Source: SKPH01 sp051748565
GTDB taxonomy: Bacteria > Bacillota > Dethiobacteria > DTU022
DNA: 46,014 bases
Assembly: GCA_051748565.1 (NCBI GenBank)
Contig: JBNJHN010000011.1
Location: 1 to 46,014 of the forward strand
Reading direction: 5' to 3'
This document shows, piece by piece, positions 15,811 through 24,253 of the stretch (position 1 is the first letter of the stretch; each line of letters begins with the position of its first letter). Both the position numbers and the translations under genes were made by a program. The notes under the pieces are model-generated. The model was given only the letters and a program-made list of their open reading frames with translations, had not been told where the DNA came from and made no database searches.

Positions 15811-18088
15811 ACCGGAAATAAAATCTGCTGCGCTGCAGGCTGTAGGAACAAGGCATCCTAAGCTGGATGCGTTGGAAAAAGTTCAGGGTAAAGCGGTTTA
15901 CATTCACGACCTGAAGGTTCCAAGAATGCTTTACGGGAAAATTCTCTGGAGCGAACATGCCCATGCCCGTATTTTGAAGATCGACACTTCACGTGCTGAA
16001 AAGCTGCCCGGGGTCAGGGCGGTAATTACCGGTTACAATACACCCGAGATCAGAACCGGTTTTATCAAGGACAATCCCGTTTTGAAAAAGGGAAAGGTTC
16101 GTCAATTCCGTGACGAGGTTGCTGCTGTTGCCGCAGAGACCCCGGAGATAGCTGAAGAGGCGGTGCGCCTGATCGATGTTGAATATGAGCCGCTGCCTGC
16201 TGTTTTTGATCCCATTGAAGCGATGCGGGAGGATGCTCCCCTGATTCATGAGGATAAGGAAAGCAATATACTCAAGCTGCCCTGGAAGCTGGTCTGCGGC
16301 GATCCGGATCAGGGTCACAGGCAGGCTGACTTTATAGCGGAAGAGAGCTACAGCTTACCGTGGGTTACACACTGCTGCATGGGGACCTCGGGCTGCCTGG
16401 CGGAATTTCACGCCAACGGTAACCTGACTGTATACAGCCCGACTCAGATCCGTTACCTGGCCCAGCGTGATTTCCTGGAGTTAATGGCGGCGCTGGGGCT
16501 TAAAGATAAAAGGGTTCAGGTCATCACAACGGCTATCGGCGGCGCCTTTGGCAGTAAGCTGGACACTTACCCCTTCGAGTTTATAACAATCCTGCTCGCT
16601 TACTATACCGGGCGTCCGGTCAGGTTGATCTTCTCCAGGGAAGAAGAATTTTTTGCCACCGCCACCCGGCAGAAAGTGGAAGCGAAAATATCACAGGGCT
16701 GCACTAAGGAGGGAATTCTAACCTTCCGCGATGTCGATATGATTCTCGATAACGGTGCCTATACCTCGTGGGGAGCGACTACACCGTCGGTTATGATGAT
16801 GCCGATCTCGTCCCTTTACAAGGTCCCCAATGTTAAGTACGTGGCCCAATGTGTTTACACCAATAACATTTATGCCACCGCCATGCGCGGCTACGGCAAC
16901 CCCCAGGCTACTTTTGCCATAGAGAGCCAGATGGATACCCTGGCTGAAATGGCTGGCATTGATCCCCTTGAGTTCAGGATGATCAATGCCAATACTCCCG
17001 GGGAGATAACACCGCAGGGCTTCAGGGTGGGAAGCTGTGGTTTGAAGGAGTGTCTCAAGGCTGTCCGGGAAAGCCTTAGCTGGGATCAGAAAAGGGGCCA
17101 AAAGGACGGCAGAGGCGTTGGAGTCGGTTCCCTGATCCATGTCGGCGGGGGAGCGCGTATTTATAAATCCGACGGCTGCGGCACGATTATCAAGCTCGAT
17201 GATTTTGGAAAAGTGACCGTGATGAGCGGCGCAACCGATATGGGCCAGGGGGCCGACACGGTAATAGCCCAGATTGTAGCTGAAGAGCTGGGTGTCAATA
17301 TTGACGATATTGCTGTGATTATGGGTAATACCGACCAGGAAACCTGGGATGTTGGCGCCCATGCCAGCAGAACCACCTTTGTTGCAGGCAACTCGGCCCT
17401 CCTGGCTGCCCGGAAAGCGAAGGAGGAGATCCTGGATCTGGCTGCTCCCATGTTGAACGAACCGAGAGAAATGCTTGATATTAAAGATCGTCACGTCTTT
17501 TCGAAAGAGAAACCTGAGGTATCAATGCAGCTGGCACGGGTCTTGAGAGCCGCACACTTTAAAACCGGCGGTACCCAGATTGTAACCGCCCATTTTTATG
17601 ATCCGCCCACCCAGATGCTTGACAGGGAAATGAAAGGTAACTTTTCTGCCGCTTATACTTATGGCGTGCACGGAGCGGAGGTTGAGGTTGACAGAGATAC
17701 CGGCCAGGTGAATGTTTTAAAATATGTCATTGCCATGGACGTAGGCAAAGCGATTAACCCGATGCTGCTTGAGGGGCAGCTTGAAGGCGGTGTGGCGATG
17801 GGTCTCGGCTACAGCCTCATGGAGGAGATGCATTTAGACAGGGGTAAGGTATTAAACCCCAATTTCCTCGACTACAAAATGCTGACTTTTCCGGATATGC
17901 CGGAAGTCGATTCCATAATTATCGAAACCGATGATCAGGCCGGTCCGTTTGGAGCAAAAGGAATCGGTGAACCGCCGCTGGTGGGAAGTGCCCCTGCGAT
18001 CGCCAATGCTGTCTATGACGCCACAGGAATCCGCATACGCAGCCTTCCGATTACCATGGAGAAGATTCTGGCGGCGGAAGATGAATAA
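15794..18088 (+). CDS. Molybdenum hydroxylase large molybdopterin subunit (CoxL/XdhA type)
   Basis: 764 residues from ATG 15794, chosen for GGGGGAG at 15781-15787; an ATG at 15764 would add ten residues inside the preceding gene. Shows the aldehyde oxidase/xanthine dehydrogenase a/b-hammerhead start (HPKLDALEKVQGKAVYIHDL), AIGGAFGSKLD, MRGYGNPQATFAIES, TDMGQGADTVIAQIVAEELG and the catalytic GAKGIGEPP with Glu726. The molybdenum-cytosine or -guanine dinucleotide-bound enzyme hydroxylates carbon next to a heteroatom or activated ring carbon with oxygen from water. In this setting it might act on a CoA ester or N/O-heterocycle (2-furoyl-CoA dehydrogenase is one known CoA-ester-acting relative), but the substrate is unknown. 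No dedicated XdhC-type maturation gene lies in the window. Confidence 0.93.
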   Translation: MVKVLEPEIKSAALQAVGTRHPKLDALEKVQGKAVYIHDLKVPRMLYGKILWSEHAHARILKIDTSRAEKLPGVRAVITGYNTPEIRTGFIKDNPVLKKGKVRQFRDEVAAVAAETPEIAEEAVRLIDVEYEPLPAVFDPIEAMREDAPLIHEDKESNILKLPWKLVCGDPDQGHRQADFIAEESYSLPWVTHCCMGTSGCLAEFHANGNLTVYSPTQIRYLAQRDFLELMAALGLKDKRVQVITTAIGGAFGSKLDTYPFEFITILLAYYTGRPVRLIFSREEEFFATATRQKVEAKISQGCTKEGILTFRDVDMILDNGAYTSWGATTPSVMMMPISSLYKVPNVKYVAQCVYTNNIYATAMRGYGNPQATFAIESQMDTLAEMAGIDPLEFRMINANTPGEITPQGFRVGSCGLKECLKAVRESLSWDQKRGQKDGRGVGVGSLIHVGGGARIYKSDGCGTIIKLDDFGKVTVMSGATDMGQGADTVIAQIVAEELGVNIDDIAVIMGNTDQETWDVGAHASRTTFVAGNSALLAARKAKEEILDLAAPMLNEPREMLDIKDRHVFSKEKPEVSMQLARVLRAAHFKTGGTQIVTAHFYDPPTQMLDREMKGNFSAAYTYGVHGAEVEVDRDTGQVNVLKYVIAMDVGKAINPMLLEGQLEGGVAMGLGYSLMEEMHLDRGKVLNPNFLDYKMLTFPDMPEVDSIIIETDDQAGPFGAKGIGEPPLVGSAPAIANAVYDATGIRIRSLPITMEKILAAEDE

Positions 18089-18108
18089 GAAGATAGGGGA
18101 TGATGAAT

Positions 18109-19248
18109 ATGGGTCTCTGGCTTAGTGAAGAGCAGCTTCAATACCAGGATGAAGTGCGCAAAACAGTTGCGGAAAAGGTGGGGCCCAGGGCTGCTGAAGT
18201 TGATGCAGAGGGTAAATTCCCCTGGGACATAAAGGATGCTTTTTCTGAATTCGGGCTATTCAGACTGGTGGTCCAGCCTGAATATGGAGGCAAAGACGGG
18301 CTTTTATCAACACTATGTGTGGCTATTGAAGAAGTGGCCAGGGTTTGCGGCGCATCATCAATGATCCTGGGCAACCAGTCTCTCGGGGCGAGCCCGATTG
18401 TCCTCTGGGGTAATGAAGCGCAACAGCAGAAATACCTCCAAAAGGTTGCCTCCGGTGAATGCCTGGCTTCATTTGCCCTCACTGAAGCGGATGCCGGTTC
18501 GGATGTTGCAGCTGTTAAGACAAGGGCTGTAGCGGACGGAGACAGTTATATTATAAATGGCAGTAAAATATTTATTACCCACGGCGACATCGCCGACGTG
18601 CTTGTGGTTTTTGCCAAGGTAAATGTGGATGGAAAAGATAAAATGACTGCTTTCCTGGTCGATAAGGGAACTCCCGGTTTGTCCACAGGAAAACTGGAGA
18701 AGAAAATGGGCTTGAAAGGATCTACCACGGCGGAATTAATCCTTGACCAGGTCAGGGTTCCCGCTGAAAATATCGTAGGTAATATAGGAGACGGTTTCCG
18801 GATTGCTCTCGACTGTCTCGATAAAGGCAGAATAATGGTTGGTTCAATGGCGACCGGTCTGGCCCAGGGTGCTTTGGATATTGCTTTGGAATATGCCGGC
18901 AGCGGTGTTTATAACGGCAAACCGCTGGCAAGGAGCCAGGCGGTACAATTTGCCCTGGCCGATATGGAGACTGCAATCCAGGCAGCGCGCTGCCTGACTC
19001 ACGCTGCAGCTTTCAAGTATGACCACAAGGAGGAGGGTTATATTAAATTTTCGGCGATGAGCAAGCTCTATGCCACTGATATGGTTATGGATGTTACCGC
19101 CAGGGCGGTTGATCTTATGGGCGATTACGGTTATTCAAGGGAGTTTCCTTTAGAAAGAATGATGCGTGACGCCAAGATTTTTGCAATATTTGAGGGTACC
19201 AACCAGATCCAGCGGCTGGTTATCGCCAGGGAACTTTTAGGCAAGTAA
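18109..19248 (+). CDS. Acyl-CoA dehydrogenase (second copy)
   Basis: 379 residues from ATG 18109 (AGGGG at 18095-18099, spacing 9); ATGs at 18100 and 18103 are in frame but too close to the site. Full-length family member: LWLSEEQLQYQDEVRKTVAE N-domain, FALTEADAGSDVAA and NGSKIFITHG in the middle, DLMGDYGYSREFPLERMMRD and Glu362 (FEGTNQIQ) as the expected catalytic base. It differs clearly in sequence from the copy at 7.2 kb (for example in the N-terminal domain and the C-terminal tail), so the two probably act at different steps. It is followed 34 bases later by the HADH/ECH fusion, consistent with beta-oxidation of a rearranged acyl-CoA. Confidence 0.9.
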   Translation: MGLWLSEEQLQYQDEVRKTVAEKVGPRAAEVDAEGKFPWDIKDAFSEFGLFRLVVQPEYGGKDGLLSTLCVAIEEVARVCGASSMILGNQSLGASPIVLWGNEAQQQKYLQKVASGECLASFALTEADAGSDVAAVKTRAVADGDSYIINGSKIFITHGDIADVLVVFAKVNVDGKDKMTAFLVDKGTPGLSTGKLEKKMGLKGSTTAELILDQVRVPAENIVGNIGDGFRIALDCLDKGRIMVGSMATGLAQGALDIALEYAGSGVYNGKPLARSQAVQFALADMETAIQAARCLTHAAAFKYDHKEEGYIKFSAMSKLYATDMVMDVTARAVDLMGDYGYSREFPLERMMRDAKIFAIFEGTNQIQRLVIARELLGK

Positions 19249-19282
19249 AGAAAATTTAGAACCAAAAAAAGGAGGGATTGTT

Positions 19283-21304
19283 GTGGAATCGGTAATCTAT
19301 CCAAATTACGTAAACCCGCTTTTAAACAAGCCCGACCGGCCCCTGCCAAAAGAAATTGCGATAATTGGCGCCGGTACAATCGGCCCCGACATCGGCTATT
19401 TTTTTAAAAGCTCTTTACCCGGGATCAGGCTGGTGCTTGTTGATATTGCGGAAGAGCAGCTGGAAAAGGCCGAAAAAGTAATCCAGGGGTATATTAAAAA
19501 GGCGATCGACAAGAAAAAAATGAAACCGGACCAGGCCGAGGCTGTAGGAGCAAACATTTTATACACTACAAACTATGCCGACATTAAAAATGCTGACCTG
19601 GTCATTGAAGCTGCAACTGAAAACCTCGCCATCAAGCAAAAAATTGTCGCTCAGATTGAAGCACAGGTCGGGGACGATACAATTATTACTTCGAATACAA
19701 GCTCCATCCCGGCCGAAAGGATTTTTTCTGAAGCGCGTCTGCCGGAGCGGACTTCGATTACGCACTTTTTTGCACCGGCCTGGCGAAATCCGGCCGTGGA
19801 GGTAATTACCTGGCAGAAGTCGGAGCGTTCGGTTGTTGATTACCTGACCTGGATGTTCTGTGCAACCGGAAAAGTGCCCATTGTCACCCTGGACAAAATC
19901 TGTTTTGTCCTTGACCGCATTTTTGACAACTGGTGCAATGATGCCGCCCTGCTTCTCAATGATGCCACTGCTCCCCAGATTGACCAGGTTGCCCAGGAAT
20001 TTGTTTTTGCCGGGCCGTTCTTTGTTCTGAACCTGGCCAGGGGCAACCCGATTATCGTGGAAACCAACACACTTCAAATGGAAGAAGGAGAGCACTACCG
20101 CCCGGCCAATATCCTGCGATCCGTGGAAGACTGGATCACCCTCAAGCCCGGCCAAAAATTGGATATTGTTCCGGAAACCGCCGAGATGGTCCGCAACCGG
20201 CTTCTGGGAGTGCTTTTTTCACAGTCTTTCGATATAATTAACCGGGGCATTGGAACGCTTGCCGATCTTAACCTCGGCTGCCAGATTGCCCTTGGTTTTC
20301 GTAAAGGGCCTTTTGATATCATCAGGGATTTAGGAGAAGAGAAGACCAAAAGTATTATTTCCGGATTCCAGGCTGACCGGCCCGGCATGCCGGGCATGGA
20401 GAAAAGCTACGACAGTTACCAGGATTTCAAACGAAATGTTCTCGTCGATGATCTGGACGGGGTCAAGATTATTACGATCAGGCGGCCGCAGGTAATGAAT
20501 GCCTTAAGTGACGAAGTTAACATGGAAATCCTGGAAGTTATGAAAGAATTTGAGGCTGATCCGGAAGTCAAGGGTTTTGTGATTACCGGGTATGGGAACC
20601 GTGCTTTCTGTGCCGGCGCCGATATCGGCAAATTTCCGCAGATGTTGGGAGATGCCGATGCTTCGGTACAGTACAGCAGGGATTGTTCCTTGCTTCTGCG
20701 CTATCTTGATCAGTGCGAAAAACCGGTAGTTGCCGCCATAAACGGACTGGCCCTGGGAGGCGGTTTTGAGCTGGCGCTGCGCTGCCACAAGCTTGTTGCT
20801 TCCGAACAGGCCTGGTTCCAGTTTCCCGAAGTAACCCTGGGGATAGTACCGGGAATCGGTGGGCTGGTGGTTCCTTACCGCCGGTGGCCGGAGGGTTCGG
20901 CTAAGTTTCATGATATGATTCGCCAGGCGGACAGGATGACTGCAAAGGAAGCTGCAGACCTGGGAATTATTTCAGGCCTGGCCGGTGATTACCTGGATCT
21001 GATCCAGATGGCTGTTGACGAGGTAAAGGCTATGGCGGGCAAACCGCTGCCGCGCATTCCCGATGAACCGGTTAAGATTGCCGAACTTAAGCCGCTGGAC
21101 GCCCCGACAGCCGGGAGACTTCCCTTAAGCAGAGAGGTGGTTGCTATAATAGCGGACGCCATCCGGGATGCTGCGGCCAAATCATCTTTTGAAGAAGCCC
21201 TTGAAGTTGGTTACCAGGCTTTCGGAAAGGTCGCCTGTACGGAGGGAGCCAGAGAGGGTATAACTGCCTTTATGGAAAAAAGAACTCCTGAATATAAGAA
21301 GTAA
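19283..21304 (+). CDS. 3-Hydroxyacyl-CoA dehydrogenase/enoyl-CoA hydratase fusion
   Basis: 673 residues, GTG start with AAAGGAGGG just upstream. The dehydrogenase half comes first: NAD loop IGAGTIGPDIG (28-38), Ser140 (SNTSSIPAERIF), His161 (THFFAPAW) and Glu173. The conserved Asn of the G-F-x-x-N-R motif is Asp211 here (CFVLDRIF). The enoyl-CoA hydratase half begins near residue 385: FCAGADI oxyanion segment (~442-448), Glu496 (GGFELALR) and Glu516 (FPEVTLG), both catalytic glutamates present. FadB-type proteins have the opposite order (hydratase first); the dehydrogenase-first order is known from archaeal and some bacterial crotonyl-CoA hydratase/3-hydroxybutyryl-CoA dehydrogenases. It should hydrate an enoyl-CoA and oxidise the 3-hydroxy product, if the Asp211 change is tolerated. 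No thiolase is encoded in the window. Confidence 0.9.
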   Translation: MESVIYPNYVNPLLNKPDRPLPKEIAIIGAGTIGPDIGYFFKSSLPGIRLVLVDIAEEQLEKAEKVIQGYIKKAIDKKKMKPDQAEAVGANILYTTNYADIKNADLVIEAATENLAIKQKIVAQIEAQVGDDTIITSNTSSIPAERIFSEARLPERTSITHFFAPAWRNPAVEVITWQKSERSVVDYLTWMFCATGKVPIVTLDKICFVLDRIFDNWCNDAALLLNDATAPQIDQVAQEFVFAGPFFVLNLARGNPIIVETNTLQMEEGEHYRPANILRSVEDWITLKPGQKLDIVPETAEMVRNRLLGVLFSQSFDIINRGIGTLADLNLGCQIALGFRKGPFDIIRDLGEEKTKSIISGFQADRPGMPGMEKSYDSYQDFKRNVLVDDLDGVKIITIRRPQVMNALSDEVNMEILEVMKEFEADPEVKGFVITGYGNRAFCAGADIGKFPQMLGDADASVQYSRDCSLLLRYLDQCEKPVVAAINGLALGGGFELALRCHKLVASEQAWFQFPEVTLGIVPGIGGLVVPYRRWPEGSAKFHDMIRQADRMTAKEAADLGIISGLAGDYLDLIQMAVDEVKAMAGKPLPRIPDEPVKIAELKPLDAPTAGRLPLSREVVAIIADAIRDAAAKSSFEEALEVGYQAFGKVACTEGAREGITAFMEKRTPEYKK

Positions 21305-21428
21305 TAACCGTGGTTAAATTGAAGCTGTAATTATACGTACAACAGGAAGGAAGTGAATATCAGTTAGTTTTAAGCGATTTTGAACTTTCTTTAATTAAGT
21401 CAAACCAAAAAATAGGAGGAGGAACTGG

Positions 21429-23381
21429 ATGCTGCCAGGAGAGAAGAAGTATCCCCATATTTTCAGCCCTTTGAAAATCGGAAAGGTTGAAATTAAAAAC
21501 AGGATTAAGTATGCATCAACAGAAACCAATTTTAATTCCAATGACGGCTTTGTTTCCGATAAGGAAGTTGCCTACATGGAGGCCCAGGCCAAGGGTGGCG
21601 CAGGAATAGTCACCACCCAGGGCGCCTATACGGACCCCAAGGGTGAAGGCCAGGGCTATGTTGGCATGATGGGCATCTGGGACGACAAGTATATCCCGGG
21701 CTTAAAAAGAATAGCCGATGTAATCAAGAAAAACGGCTCTGTTTCAATGCTGCAGTTAATGCATTGCGGCCGGGTCGGTGGCATTGAACTCGACTATTCC
21801 GTAGGCCCATCAGATGTCCCTCAGAAGCTGCCCATCTTCCGCCCACCTGTGGAAATGAGCAAGGATAAGGTCAAGCTGACCATCCAGGAGCATATTGACG
21901 GAGCCAGAAGAGCAGTGGAGGCCGGCTATGAAATGATTGAGATTTCCGGAATTGTCGGCTATCTCGTCTCCAACTTCATATCTTCGTATACCAATAAGCG
22001 GACTGACGAATACGGTGGCGACATTAAAGGCCGCTGCCGCTTTATGGTTGAGATAGTGGAGGGTATCCGCAAGGAGATTGGCCCCGATATAGCGCTCGGG
22101 ATCAGACTATGCGGAGACGAACTGCTGCATGATCGCGGCGGCAACACGACCGAAGAAAGCCTTGAAAGCATTAAGATGGCCGAGGCTGCAGGGTGTGACT
22201 ATATCAGCGTAACCGCCGGATGGCAGGAATCGGCCGAGTCTGTTATTTCACGTGACATACCGATGGGGAACTGGCTTTATATTGCCGAAAGAGTTAAAAA
22301 TAATGTCAATATACCTGTTACCATGGCCTATCGCCTCTTCCTGCCGGAATATCCTGAGAAGGCGATTGCCGAAGGAAAACTGGACATGTGGGAGATGTGC
22401 CGCCCCATGATTGCCGATCCCTTCCTGCCGAAAAAGATTGCCGAAGATCGCCAGGAAGATATCATTCCCTGCATGGCCTGCAACATCTGTCTGGCCAGGC
22501 TTTTCCGCGACGTGCCCCTTACCTGTATGGTCCGTCCCACACTCGGTCACGAGAGGGAAGCTGAATATGGCTACTACGGCTTCGAAAAGGTTAAGGAGCC
22601 GAAGAAGGTCCAGGTTATCGGCGCCGGTGTTGCCGGCATGCAGGCTGCTGTTGTGGCTGCCCAGAAAGGCCACGATGTTACCATCCGCGAAAAAACCGAC
22701 CAGGTCGGCGGGCAGATGCGTATAGCTGCCCATGGGCCGTACGGAGACAATGAATTTATGCGGCTGGTTAATTATCTCAAGACACAGTGTGATAAGGAAG
22801 GAGTTAAGTTTAGCTTTAATGACGAAGTTAAGCCTTCCGATTTTGACAGGGAAGCCCCTGATGCGGTTGTTCTTGCAACAGGAGCATCCTGCATCAAACC
22901 TGAGATCCCCGGTGCGGAAAAAGTTGTCGACGGTCATGACGTGATGGACGGCAAAGTCAAAGTCGGTAAGCGGGTCGTCATTCTCGGCGACAGCGGTGTG
23001 GCCCTTTCAATTGCTCAATTCTTGCTTGCGGAGGGTGACCATGAGATCACTGTTGTCGGCAAGGCCAAGAAATTCGGTACAGATATCAATCCTTCCTATG
23101 TATGGAGAGTAAGAAAGAAACTCAAGGAGGGCAACGTGCAGGAACTGAAGTTGTCCACCCCTCTCAAGGTTACCGATGAAGGTGTTGTGGCCAAGACTCC
23201 CGAGGGTGAAACCACCGTTCCGGCAGATACTGTGGTTACAGCAATCCTTCAATCCAACCGCGAGCTGATTGATGCGCTGGAGGAAAAAGGCCTGGAGTAT
23301 TATATAGCCGGCGATACCTATGCACCGCGCCGCGGCAGCCATGCTGTCAATGAGGGCTACCGGATGGGTATGAGGATATAA
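21429..23381 (+). CDS. 2,4-Dienoyl-CoA-reductase-like FMN/[4Fe-4S]/FAD ene-reductase (Old Yellow Enzyme family)
   Basis: 650 residues, ATG after AGGAGGAGG. The N-terminal FMN TIM barrel (to ~345) is followed by a [4Fe-4S] site with C348, C351, C354 and C366 (CMACNIC then LTCMVRP) and an FAD/NAD(P) domain starting with VQVIGAGVAGMQAA (~392). This is the architecture of FadH, BaiCD/BaiH and naphthoyl-CoA-reductase-related enzymes. Like FadH it has Tyr178 (VGYLVSNF) in place of the classic OYE His pair, but the FadH active-site His is Gln266 (TAGWQES), and the usual QLxHAGR is QLMHCGR. The reaction is probably NAD(P)H-dependent reduction of a C=C bond in a CoA ester or cyclic enone, or the reverse; substrate unknown. 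Spacer CxxCxxC is one residue shorter than in E. coli FadH. Confidence 0.88.
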   Translation: MLPGEKKYPHIFSPLKIGKVEIKNRIKYASTETNFNSNDGFVSDKEVAYMEAQAKGGAGIVTTQGAYTDPKGEGQGYVGMMGIWDDKYIPGLKRIADVIKKNGSVSMLQLMHCGRVGGIELDYSVGPSDVPQKLPIFRPPVEMSKDKVKLTIQEHIDGARRAVEAGYEMIEISGIVGYLVSNFISSYTNKRTDEYGGDIKGRCRFMVEIVEGIRKEIGPDIALGIRLCGDELLHDRGGNTTEESLESIKMAEAAGCDYISVTAGWQESAESVISRDIPMGNWLYIAERVKNNVNIPVTMAYRLFLPEYPEKAIAEGKLDMWEMCRPMIADPFLPKKIAEDRQEDIIPCMACNICLARLFRDVPLTCMVRPTLGHEREAEYGYYGFEKVKEPKKVQVIGAGVAGMQAAVVAAQKGHDVTIREKTDQVGGQMRIAAHGPYGDNEFMRLVNYLKTQCDKEGVKFSFNDEVKPSDFDREAPDAVVLATGASCIKPEIPGAEKVVDGHDVMDGKVKVGKRVVILGDSGVALSIAQFLLAEGDHEITVVGKAKKFGTDINPSYVWRVRKKLKEGNVQELKLSTPLKVTDEGVVAKTPEGETTVPADTVVTAILQSNRELIDALEEKGLEYYIAGDTYAPRRGSHAVNEGYRMGMRI

Positions 23382-23421
23382 AGAGCTTAAAAAATATAAT
23401 TGACAAGGGGTGTTAATAAAA

Positions 23422-23910
23422 ATGGATTTACCACTCGAAAAGAGATTTAAAATGATGTCACAGATTTTAAGGGCGACGCACTTTGAGTGGCGCCGCGCAG
23501 CCCTGGCTTTTTGTCCCGATGCCGATCCCAAGGAACTGGTTATGAAGTTCTGGGAAGAAGTAGGTCATGATACCGCAGAGGGTTACTTAAGGCAGATAGA
23601 CCCCGAGAAGCCTTTGCCCAGGCAGATGGCTGAAAATACCGTTTTCAGCAGCCTTTGCATGGGAGAGGATGCTAAGGTTGTGGACGGCAAGGATGAAAAA
23701 GAATCTTTTGTCCGTCACGATGGCTGTCCCTGGTACGACTGGCATAAGCGCCTTGGCCTTGAGGAAGAAGATCAGGCCGGCTGTGACCACTGGTTCAGGA
23801 CCTTTACCGAGGATATCAACGAGAAACTGAATACCGATATCAAGTGGGAGACTCAAAAATGCCTTGCCGCCGGAGATAACCAGTGCCTGAGGCGTTTCTG
23901 GGTAGATTGA
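23422..23910 (+). CDS. Small Cys/Trp-rich protein, possible ATC-hydrolase-family domain
   Basis: 162 residues from ATG 23422 (AAGGGGTG at 23404-23411); an in-frame GTG at 23410 overlaps that site. Not recognised with certainty. The C-terminal half (HDGCPWYDWHKRLGL, then AGCDHWF and ending KCLAAGDNQCLRRFW) resembles the L-2-amino-thiazoline-4-carboxylate hydrolase-like family, whose biochemical role is usually unknown outside the founding enzyme. Conserved-looking Cys, His and Trp residues suggest metal or cofactor binding. No signal peptide or membrane segment. It lies 40 bases after the ene-reductase and 81 before a ferredoxin gene, so it may be an accessory or enzyme of that redox step. Confidence 0.55.
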   Translation: MDLPLEKRFKMMSQILRATHFEWRRAALAFCPDADPKELVMKFWEEVGHDTAEGYLRQIDPEKPLPRQMAENTVFSSLCMGEDAKVVDGKDEKESFVRHDGCPWYDWHKRLGLEEEDQAGCDHWFRTFTEDINEKLNTDIKWETQKCLAAGDNQCLRRFWVD

Positions 23911-23941
23911 TAATTAATACCGAATAGATTGCCTGATGGTA

Positions 23942-23969
23942 CTGGAGCTATACTGTTACGGTAGTCCAG
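23942..23969 (+). repeat. Small inverted repeat upstream of the ferredoxin gene
   Basis: CTGGAGCTA (23942-23950) pairs with TAGTCCAG (23962-23969), 8 bp with one bulge and an 11-base loop. It lacks a T-run, so it may be an mRNA stability or processing element between the 23.4 kb gene and the ferredoxin gene. Function not shown. Confidence 0.35.
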
Positions 23970-23991
23970 ACAGAAAAAGGAGGCTCAATTG

Positions 23992-24222
23992 ATGATCGAT
24001 CCCCAAACTCATATGATTCCTGTAATAGACCGGGATAAATGTACCGGGTGTAAGATATGCGTAAAGGCCTGTCCTGGGAAATGCATTCACTTAGACAGTG
24101 AAGATATAGTGTATATCGAGGCAGATTACTGTGAGAACTGCGGTATTTGCGCCTACGAGAACCCGCATCTGTGTCCGGAGGAAGCGATTAAGCTGCCCTG
24201 GGATAAATGGCAGAGAAATTAA
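23992..24222 (+). CDS. Ferredoxin-like protein with two [4Fe-4S] motifs
   Basis: 76 residues from ATG 23992, with AAAAAGGAGGC at 23973-23983. The first motif is canonical (CTGCKICVKACPGKC). The second, CENCGIC then AYENPHL and CPEEA, has seven residues instead of three between the third and fourth cysteines, an unusual spacing also seen in some pyruvate oxidoreductase delta-type or enzyme-attached ferredoxins. It probably carries electrons for the ene-reductase or a neighbouring oxidoreductase. It is the last gene of the block, followed by a strong terminator. Confidence 0.85.
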   Translation: MIDPQTHMIPVIDRDKCTGCKICVKACPGKCIHLDSEDIVYIEADYCENCGICAYENPHLCPEEAIKLPWDKWQRN

Positions 24223-24253
24223 CATTAGTTATAGCAAAAAAGGATCATGATAA

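Noticed and set aside
16718..17494. 258-codon minus-strand open frame opposite the molybdenum subunit
   Set aside because: Same reasoning: the plus strand has clear hydroxylase motifs throughout this stretch.
14439..18088. 4-Hydroxybenzoyl-CoA reductase
   Set aside because: The FAD subunit lacks the extra four-Cys [4Fe-4S] insertion diagnostic of that enzyme.
22248..22937. 229-codon minus-strand open frame opposite the ene-reductase
   Set aside because: Covers the iron-sulfur and FAD start of a confident plus-strand protein; no motif.
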